DNA of 64,000 nt from Segatella cerevisiae (GTDB lineage Bacteria > Bacteroidota > Bacteroidia > Bacteroidales > Bacteroidaceae): contig NZ_JAMXLY010000008.1 of assembly GCF_024054555.1 (NCBI RefSeq), positions 22,196 to 86,195 of the forward strand, read 5' to 3'. Every line of letters begins with the position of its first letter. The first letter of the stretch is position 1. The notes under the pieces were generated by a model, which saw only the letters and a program-made list of their open reading frames with translations, made no database searches and was not told the origin of the DNA. The position numbers and the translations under genes are program-made. Shown here piece after piece: positions 58,366 through 64,000 of the stretch.

Positions 58366-58373
58366 TAAATTTG
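58366..58373 (+). promoter_or_regulatory. -7 box of uxuA
   Basis: TAAATTTG, about 105 bases before the uxuA ATG. No convincing -33. Confidence 0.45.
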
Positions 58374-58478
58374 TTAGCAAAATAAATCAGTTAATCAAAA
58401 ATCCAATCCGTTTCGGAAAGCCACAATACGATATGACAGGAATCAGGAGGATGAATTACTTTAAAACATTATAAATCT

Positions 58479-59678
58479 ATGGAAAGAACGTGGAGATGGT
58501 TCGGCAAAAAGGACCGGATAACTTTACCTATGCTGAAAGAGATCGGCGTAGAGGGAATAGTTACGGCATTGCATGATGTCCCCAATGGGGAAATCTGGAC
58601 CAAAGAAAAGATCAATGACTTGAAATCTTTCATCGAAAGCTACGGATTGCGCTGGAGCGTGGTGGAGAGTCTGCCGGTCAGTGAAAGTATCAAATATGGA
58701 GGGGCAGACCGTGACCAGTTGATCGAGAACTACAAAGTCAGTTTGAAGAACCTCTCCGAGTGCGGCATCCATACCATCTGCTACAATTTCATGCCTGTCC
58801 TGGACTGGGCCAGAACGGATCTGATGCACCGGAATCCCAACGGCACCTATAACCTCTATTTCTCTCAGGCACAGTTTGCCTATTTCGATATCTGCATCCT
58901 GAAACGGAAAGACGCAGAAAAGGACTGGACTGCCGATGTCCTGAAAGAAGTGGACCAACTGAAGCAGACCATGACCCCTGAAAAGGATCACCAACTGGTC
59001 GAGAATATCATCGTGAAAACCCAAGGTTTCGTTTCCGGGAATATCAAGGAAGGGGACAAGGATCCCGTACAACTCTTCAGGAATCTCCTGAGCCTCTATG
59101 AAGGGGTGGATAAGGAAAAACTCCGGATGAACCTGAAATATTTCCTGAATGCGATCATGCCGACCTGCAACCAATACGACATGTTCATGTGCGTGCACCC
59201 TGATGATCCCCCCTTCCAGATTCTGGGACTTCCGCGGATCGTCACCTGTGACGAAGACATCAACTGGTTCCTGCATGCTGTCGACGATCCCCATAACGGT
59301 CTGACGTTCTGTGCCGGCAGTCTGTCGGCAGGCGCCCAGAACAACGTCGTGGAACTGGCAAAAAAATATGCTGACAGAACCAGATTCGTCCACCTGCGCT
59401 CCTGCCATGTGTATCCGAATGGTGACTTTACGGAAGCCAGTCATCTCGGCGGAAGAGCGGACGTGATCGAACTCGCCAGGATTTTCGAGAAGACTAACCC
59501 GAAACTGCCGATGCGGGTAGACCACGGCATGACGATGCTCGGAGACGAGGACAGAGGGTACAATCCCGGTTACTCTTTCCTCGGGCGTATGTTCGCCCTG
59601 GGACAAGTGCAGGGCATCCTGGCTACAGTAGACAGGGAATTGGGCTTGCAATACCATCAACCCGGATTTTTCGATTGA
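58479..59678 (+). CDS. uxuA: Mannonate dehydratase UxuA
   Basis: A 399-residue TIM-barrel enzyme that dehydrates D-mannonate to 2-keto-3-deoxygluconate. The N-terminus MERTWRWFGKKDRITLPMLKEIGVEGIVTALHDVPNGEIW is diagnostic, CYNFMPVLDWARTDL is conserved, and metal ligands are expected in CVHPDDPPF, FCAGSLSAG, HLRSCHVYPNGDF and MRVDHGMTMLGD. Length is typical. The SDR reductase follows after a gap of about 110 bases and uxaB after it, so the block handles glucuronate and galacturonate. Confidence 0.96.
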   Translation: MERTWRWFGKKDRITLPMLKEIGVEGIVTALHDVPNGEIWTKEKINDLKSFIESYGLRWSVVESLPVSESIKYGGADRDQLIENYKVSLKNLSECGIHTICYNFMPVLDWARTDLMHRNPNGTYNLYFSQAQFAYFDICILKRKDAEKDWTADVLKEVDQLKQTMTPEKDHQLVENIIVKTQGFVSGNIKEGDKDPVQLFRNLLSLYEGVDKEKLRMNLKYFLNAIMPTCNQYDMFMCVHPDDPPFQILGLPRIVTCDEDINWFLHAVDDPHNGLTFCAGSLSAGAQNNVVELAKKYADRTRFVHLRSCHVYPNGDFTEASHLGGRADVIELARIFEKTNPKLPMRVDHGMTMLGDEDRGYNPGYSFLGRMFALGQVQGILATVDRELGLQYHQPGFFD

Positions 59679-59786
59679 ACGGAACCCGGAGACAGACGAA
59701 TGATTCAGGTCTGACGATAGTCAAAAAGCGAGTCACCCCCAATGACACTGTTCCCCGGATTTGACATTAAACCATAATAAAACGAT

Positions 59787-60599
59787 ATGAACGAATTATT
59801 TGACATCAAAGGCAATGTTGTCGTGATCACAGGCGGTACAGGTGTGCTGGGCCGCTGCATCGGCAAGTATCTCGCACTCCAAGGTGCAAAAGTAGTGATT
59901 ATGGGCCGGCGCGAGGACGTCGGACAGACGATCGTTGATGACATCAAGAAGGCTGGCGGCGAAGCTTCCTATTTCAAAACTGACGTGATGAACAAGGAAC
60001 TGGTGCAACAAAACTGTCAGGCTATCCTCGAGAAATACGGGAAAGTGGACACGCTCCTCAATGCCGCAGGCGGAAATATGGCAGGCGCAGTGATTGCCCC
60101 TGACCAGACTTTCTTCGATTTGAAACCAGACGAGTTTCAAAAGGTCCTGAACCTCAACCTTGTGGGAACCGTCATCCCTACTCAGGTCTTCCTCAAACCG
60201 ATGGTCAAGGCAGGCAAAGGCAATATCATCAACTTCTCCTCAATGGCTGCTTTCCGCCCTATGACCAGAGTCTGCGGGTATTCTGCCGCCAAAGCAGGAA
60301 TCAGTAATTTCACCGCTTATATGGCTGCCGAATGTGCCAGAAAATTCGGCGAGGGGATCCGGGTAAACGCCATTGCACCGGGCTTCTTCATCACCAATCA
60401 GAACCGTGCCCTGCTGACTAATCCTGACGGCAGTTATACCCAGCGTGGGAAAGACGTCATCCGCCAGACTCCTTTCGGGAGAATGGGCAAACCGGAAGAA
60501 CTCTGTGGTACGATCCATTATCTGATGAGTGACGCAGCAGCTTTCGTCACAGGTACAGTAGCAGTTGTCGACGGGGGCTTCAACGTCTTCGCCATGTAA
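59787..60599 (+). CDS. SDR oxidoreductase, probable fructuronate/mannonate reductase
   Basis: A 270-residue SDR. The cofactor motif is TGGTGVLGRCIG, followed by MGRREDVG, NAAGGNMAG, Ser in INFSSMAAF and YSAAKAGIS (YxxxK). The end PFGRMGKPEELCGTIHYLMSDAAAFVTGTVAVVDGGFNVF is standard. Its place between uxuA and uxaB makes it the likely D-fructuronate-to-mannonate reductase, replacing the UxuB of the mannitol-dehydrogenase family. Exact substrate is inferred from context. Confidence 0.88.
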   Translation: MNELFDIKGNVVVITGGTGVLGRCIGKYLALQGAKVVIMGRREDVGQTIVDDIKKAGGEASYFKTDVMNKELVQQNCQAILEKYGKVDTLLNAAGGNMAGAVIAPDQTFFDLKPDEFQKVLNLNLVGTVIPTQVFLKPMVKAGKGNIINFSSMAAFRPMTRVCGYSAAKAGISNFTAYMAAECARKFGEGIRVNAIAPGFFITNQNRALLTNPDGSYTQRGKDVIRQTPFGRMGKPEELCGTIHYLMSDAAAFVTGTVAVVDGGFNVFAM

Positions 60600-60680
60600 A
60601 AAATACGTTTCGGAATTCTCTGCGCAAAGGTTTGCGTAGGGATTTCTTGTTCTAAGGGGAAAACTTCACACATAATTTGT

Positions 60681-60688
60681 TATCTTTG
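60681..60688 (+). promoter_or_regulatory. -7 box of uxaB
   Basis: TATCTTTG, 50 bases before the uxaB ATG; uxaB may thus have its own promoter within the block. Confidence 0.5.
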
Positions 60689-60738
60689 CAGTAGACTAAA
60701 AACAAACATCAATCTAAAACATTAAATCAAATCTAATT

Positions 60739-62217
60739 ATGTCAGAATTAAAGTCATTGAATAAGCATACCGCTCCGAAGAGTGTGATGCCTGAAAGAAT
60801 CATTCAGTTTGGTGAAGGTAATTTTCTCCGTGGATTCGTAGACTGGATCGTCTGGAATATGGACCAGAAGACTGATTTCAACAGTAGCGTCGTCATCGTC
60901 GAACCTCTCCCTTCCGGAATGATTGATATGCTGAACGGGCAAGACTGCCTCTACCACGTCAACTTACAGGGAAGGGAGGACGGACAACCCGTCAACACGA
61001 TAACACGTGTGGACTGTGTCAGCCGTGCCATCAACCCCTACACTCAGAATCCTGCCTTCCTGGCTCTGGGGGAGTTGCCCGATATGCGTTTCATCGTATC
61101 CAACACGACAGAAGCCGGCATCGCCTTCGATGACAGTTGCAAACTCGCAGATACGCCTGCAGCCTCCTACCCGGGCAAATTGGTCCAGTTGCTTTTCCAT
61201 CGCTACCAGTTTTTCGACGGTGATCCTACCAAGGGCATGATCATCATGCCTTGTGAACTGATCTTCCTCAACGGCCATCACCTGAAAGACTGCATCTACA
61301 AATACATCGAACTCTGGAAGGCGGACATGGGAAAAGACTATGAAGGGTTCAAGAAATGGTTTACTGACCACTGTTATGTGTGTGCTACCCTCGTTGACCG
61401 TATCACCCCGGGATTTCCCCGGAAGACCATCAAAGAGATCCAGCAACGGATTTCTTACAGAGATTGCATGGTCGTCCAGGCTGAGAGTTTCCACCTCTGG
61501 GTGATCGAAAGACCTGAGAATATGACCGTTGAAGCACTGAAGGCTGAATTTCCGGCAGAAAAGGCAGGACTGCATGTCCTGATCACTGATGACGAGAAAC
61601 CTTACCATGCCCGCAAGGTCACTTTGTTGAACGGTCCTCATACCGTTCTCTCACCTGTGGCCTTCCTCAGTGGACTCAATATTGTGAGAGCTGCCTGCCA
61701 GCATCCGGTCATCGGGAAATTTATCCATAAGGTCCAGTTTGACGAACTCATGCAGACACTTGACCTGCCGATGGACGAACTGAAGAAATTTGCTTCTGAC
61801 GTGCTCGAGCGTTTTGACAATCCTTATGTCGACCATCAGGTCACTTCGATCATGCTCAACTCGTTCCCGAAATACAATACCCGTGATCTGCCCGGCGTGA
61901 AGATCTATCTCAAGCGCAAAGGAGAACTCCCTCAGGGACTGGTATTCGGACTGGCTGCCATCATCACCTATTATAAAGGTGGGAAACGTGCAGACGGTAC
62001 GCCTATCCAACCGAAAGATGATCCGAAGATCATGCAGCACCTGAAAGACCTCTGGGCTACCGGAGATACGCAGAAGATCGCTGAAGGGGTACTTGCCTTC
62101 GACTATGTCTGGGGCGAAGACCTCAATGCAATCCCGGGTCTGACAGCTCTCGTCAAGAAAGACCTTGACCTGATTCAGAAGAAAGGAATGTTGGAAGCCG
62201 TCAAGACAATCCTCTGA
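60739..62217 (+). CDS. uxaB: Tagaturonate reductase UxaB
   Basis: A 492-residue long-chain mannitol-dehydrogenase-family enzyme that reduces D-tagaturonate to altronate in galacturonate breakdown. PERIIQFGEGNFLRGFVDWIV gives the family N-terminus, FIVSNTTEAGIAFD is the nucleotide region, and KVTLLNGPHTVLSPVAFLSG, with the catalytic Lys and Asn region, is in the middle. Length is as expected. UxaC, UxaA and KdgK/KdgA are not in the window, so the rest of the pathway lies elsewhere. Confidence 0.93.
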   Translation: MSELKSLNKHTAPKSVMPERIIQFGEGNFLRGFVDWIVWNMDQKTDFNSSVVIVEPLPSGMIDMLNGQDCLYHVNLQGREDGQPVNTITRVDCVSRAINPYTQNPAFLALGELPDMRFIVSNTTEAGIAFDDSCKLADTPAASYPGKLVQLLFHRYQFFDGDPTKGMIIMPCELIFLNGHHLKDCIYKYIELWKADMGKDYEGFKKWFTDHCYVCATLVDRITPGFPRKTIKEIQQRISYRDCMVVQAESFHLWVIERPENMTVEALKAEFPAEKAGLHVLITDDEKPYHARKVTLLNGPHTVLSPVAFLSGLNIVRAACQHPVIGKFIHKVQFDELMQTLDLPMDELKKFASDVLERFDNPYVDHQVTSIMLNSFPKYNTRDLPGVKIYLKRKGELPQGLVFGLAAIITYYKGGKRADGTPIQPKDDPKIMQHLKDLWATGDTQKIAEGVLAFDYVWGEDLNAIPGLTALVKKDLDLIQKKGMLEAVKTIL

Positions 62218-62285
62218 TTCTCTACAGGCCAGCCATCCTATCGGGGACATCAAAGTGGTGCTCCCCGGTTTTTAATTTATATTCT

Positions 62286-62927
62286 ATGAACATCAAAAGA
62301 ATTATCCTCTTTAATCTGCTGCTCTTTGCAGGACTTGCTATTCATGCCCAAAAGAGCGGCTACTTCACGCATTATGTGAATGACCCGAAGTTGGCCAAGA
62401 CTGCCAAGGCGTGGGTATCATCCGGTGAATGGCGCAATGGTTTTACCAAGGCTTCGCCTGACCCAAGTGTCAATGCCATCGATTTCTATGTGCAATACCA
62501 TAAGAATCCGGAACAGTGGAAAGCGATGTTCCAATGGCTCCAAAACACTGATCTGCTGGCTCTGCCTCAAGGCAGGCATCCTATTCCCGGCACCACACTT
62601 GTGGCAAGCGTCGAGGATGGGGAGAACGAACCTCTGGACAAACGGATATCCGAGAGCCACTACCACCATATCGATGTGCAATATGTGGTGAAAGGCGTGG
62701 AGGGTTTCGGTCTGATCGACCATTACACGAGTAAGCCGAACTGCAAATATGACCCGTCGCGGGATGTCATCCACTATGATTTCATCAAAGACCGTACGAA
62801 GGTCATCAAGAGTCATCCGGGTTACTTCAACATCTTTTTTCCGGGCGACTGGCATGTTGCAAGAGTCTTGACCAATGAACCGGATCAGCATCAGCGGGTC
62901 GTCGTCATCAAAATAGACGTCCGCTGA
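62286..62927 (+). CDS. YhcH/YjgK/YiaL-family protein with signal peptide
   Basis: A 213-residue protein with a cleavable-looking signal peptide (about residues 1-21, ending LAIHAQ), then the DUF386 cupin-like domain. Diagnostic stretches are ESHYHHIDVQYVVKG, where His and Glu ligands sit, and FNIFFPGDWHVARV. Family members are linked to sialic acid or uronate use, probably acting on the free sugar anomers. The location after uxaB fits. The signal peptide predicts a periplasmic position, unlike the cytoplasmic Escherichia coli proteins. Confidence 0.88.
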   Translation: MNIKRIILFNLLLFAGLAIHAQKSGYFTHYVNDPKLAKTAKAWVSSGEWRNGFTKASPDPSVNAIDFYVQYHKNPEQWKAMFQWLQNTDLLALPQGRHPIPGTTLVASVEDGENEPLDKRISESHYHHIDVQYVVKGVEGFGLIDHYTSKPNCKYDPSRDVIHYDFIKDRTKVIKSHPGYFNIFFPGDWHVARVLTNEPDQHQRVVVIKIDVR

Positions 62928-62963
62928 CCGATTGGATGGGGAAAGAACTGATGTTAGAATAAA

Positions 62964-63007
62964 AAAAGACAGTTAACCAATTTTCTCAAATGGATTAACT
63001 GTCTTTT
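62964..63007 (+). terminator. Terminator of the hexuronate block
   Basis: AAAAGACAGTTAA and TTAACTGTCTTTT form a perfect 13-bp stem, 37 bases after the last stop, followed by a T-rich run (CTCTTCTTGTTTTTTA). Confidence 0.85.
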
Positions 63008-63023
63008 CTCTTCTTGTTTTTTA

Positions 63024-63067
63024 TATCTCTCTAATTTCTCATCTTTATCTCTCTAATTTCTCATCTT
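63024..63067. repeat. 22-bp perfect tandem duplication
   Basis: TATCTCTCTAATTTCTCATC plus TT occurs twice in a row (63024-63045 and 63046-63067) between the terminator and the microprotein gene. Confidence 0.85.
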
Positions 63068-63112
63068 CAGAATAAATATCATCTAACTTGTTATTCAGAA
63101 TTAACTGTCGGT

Positions 63113-63196
63113 TTATCTTTCCACGTGTTTAAAGGTACTCTGAATGATGTAACCTCCAAGGAAGAACAAACCTGCTAACAAGAGCATGACTTTCAT
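63113..63196 (-). CDS. 27-residue single-helix membrane microprotein
   Basis: A short gene read leftward. An excellent ribosome site (AGGAGGTATCAATT, then ATG) precedes it. The protein starts MKVMLLLAGLFFLGGYII and ends in a charged tail (KHVER). It has one membrane helix over nearly its whole length. I know no family for it. The strong start signal is the main evidence that it is real. No clear promoter is seen upstream. Confidence 0.6.
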   Translation of the reverse strand: MKVMLLLAGLFFLGGYIIQSTFKHVER

Positions 63197-63530
63197 AATT
63201 GATACCTCCTTTTCTTGCGAAGCCTCCTTCGGGATTCTCCTTTTCAGGCGAAGCCCCGAATTCTCTATGCCTTTTGCAAGAAGCATGCCCTACTCATATC
63301 TTAGACAGATTGGCACTGACAACTGTCTTTTTGTCTCGTTGGAAAACCGTGTCTATAATAGTGTATAAAGAGAAATCATACCCTTGAAAGGATAAACAAG
63401 CGGTCTCGGAGTGTGATGCCGCCTAACTTGTGAATCTTGTCTGTAACATCCTTTTCCGTCCTGGATTTGATCCGTTCCGACCGCTTTTTTCACCCAACAA
63501 AAAACGGAGTTCGTAGTCTCGAGAAAGTCG
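63197..63530. other. Intergenic stretch with a terminator-like stem
   Basis: Short direct repeats of GCGAAGCC followed by CGGGATTCTC or CGAATTCTC are near 63217-63265. A rightward hairpin with T tract (63303-63332) has no gene before it. Open frames here lack ribosome sites. Confidence 0.4.
63303..63332 (+). terminator. Terminator-like stem without an upstream gene
   Basis: AGACAG and CTGTCT with a 14-base loop, followed by TTTT. No rightward gene ends nearby, so it may belong to an unannotated short RNA. Confidence 0.4.
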
Positions 63531-63712
63531 ACGTCTTGTTTCGAGAAAGTCAGGTCTCTCTTTCTCGAAACTATACCCCTCTCTTTTCACGAAACTACCA
63601 AGTTTTTTTTCTCAAGACAGCACTCTCCCATTCTCAAGATATAAACGCTCTCCCATTCTTGAAACAACCAATTGACACTTTCTCGAGACAACCATTTTTT
63701 GAGACCTATCTC
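63530..63712. repeat. Degenerate TTTCTCGAAAC-like repeats
   Basis: About eight related units (TTTCGAGAAAGTC, TTTCTCGAAACTATACCCC, TTTTCACGAAACTACC, TTCTCAAGACAGC, TTCTCAAGATATAAACG, TTCTTGAAACAACC, TTTCTCGAGACAACC, TTTTTGAGACC) spaced about 23 bases apart. Some units are near-palindromic (TTTCTCGAAA). Confidence 0.6.
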
Positions 63713-63879
63713 TGACAGATGTCTCACTTCAGCTTTGTGGCACGGAAAATCAGTCTGATACTCTCTTTCCGAGAGAAGTTATTTTTTCTAAAGTAAATTG
63801 ACAACGGAAAATGGTAAACTACTGAAGTTCAACAAATAGTGTATACTGAAAAAGAACTTACCCGTCTGTGCTATGTGGT

Positions 63880-64000
63880 AGCCTAATATTGGTTGACCAC
63901 TTTTAGCCTTAAGCCTGAATTAAGTTGTTCATTATTTTCCTTAATCCTACATATGGTTGACATTTTATCTTCTAATCCTGATAAAGGTTGACTTCTATGC
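63880..64000. repeat. 31-32-bp degenerate tandem repeat running off the window
   Basis: GGTTGAC or a near match occurs at 63891, 63923, 63955 and 63986, spaced 32, 32 and 31 bases, each preceded by CCTAAT or TTAATCCT. Units are too divergent for CRISPR repeats. The next unit begins at the window end. Confidence 0.65.

Noticed and set aside
63880..64000. CRISPR array at the right end
   Set aside because: The units differ at many positions and no unique spacers separate identical repeats; kept only as a degenerate tandem repeat.

Overview
The window looks like chromosomal DNA of a Bacteroidota, most likely a Prevotella-type member of the Bacteroidales. The evidence is: many promoters with the phylum's -7 box (TAnnTTTG), often with a TTG or TTTG about 20 bases upstream; outer-membrane beta-barrels with an N-terminal carboxypeptidase-like domain; BACON and leucine-rich lipoproteins; a PepSY protein, DPP III, and a two-reductase hexuronate locus. 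I cannot name the species. No tRNA, rRNA, intact insertion sequence or CRISPR array was recognised.

Layout. 0-5.9 kb: gamma carbonic anhydrase, a glutaredoxin-like protein, sbcDC and a DEDDh exonuclease. 5.9-11.5 kb: an LTA-synthase-like sulfatase-fold enzyme, then PAP2 phosphatase, response regulator, histidine kinase and TSUP permease; the last three overlap stop-to-start. 11.5-16.4 kb: an amino-acid ABC transporter whose binding domain is in circularly permuted order and fused to the permease, an MFS carrier and a cation diffusion facilitator. 16.4-29.9 kb: an outer-membrane beta-barrel, yaaA, a small acetyltransferase, then siderophore-type receptor, PepSY reductase, His-rich protein and a CzcA/TolC/CzcB efflux set. 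The czcA gene is broken by an exact 65-bp tandem duplication. 30-40.8 kb: surface lipoproteins, queH, a B3/B4-domain protein, a membrane protein, a BamE-like/DUF4476 protein, a VOC protein and a large MscS channel. 41-45.9 kb: a thiamine operon (thiD-thiE-thiC-thi4-tenI-like) under a TPP riboswitch, where Thi4 stands in place of ThiG/H/S/F. 45.9-50.6 kb: a visibly AT-rich island with a truncated hicA, a decayed peptide-exporter ABC gene coupled to an intact outer-membrane beta-barrel, degenerate repeat arrays and an orphan consensus promoter that may drive a small RNA. 50.6-58.3 kb: peptidase E-like protein, thioredoxin with a long leader, patatin, SDR, AlkD-like protein, DPP III, an AraC-type regulator and a WG-repeat protein. 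58.4-63 kb: hexuronate catabolism (uxuA, fructuronate-reductase-like SDR, uxaB, YhcH-family protein). 63-64 kb: a 27-residue membrane microprotein and two degenerate repeat arrays, one running off the end of the window.

The genes fall into functional blocks: metal handling (receptor, PepSY, His-rich protein, RND efflux, CDF), cofactor supply (thiamine, queuosine), uronate use, and envelope maintenance. The least ordinary items are the permuted binding-protein/permease fusion, the reversible-looking 65-bp duplication in czcA, the orphan promoter with upstream GGGAACG repeats, the thioredoxin leader with a small internal ORF, and the compact Thi4-based thiamine operon.
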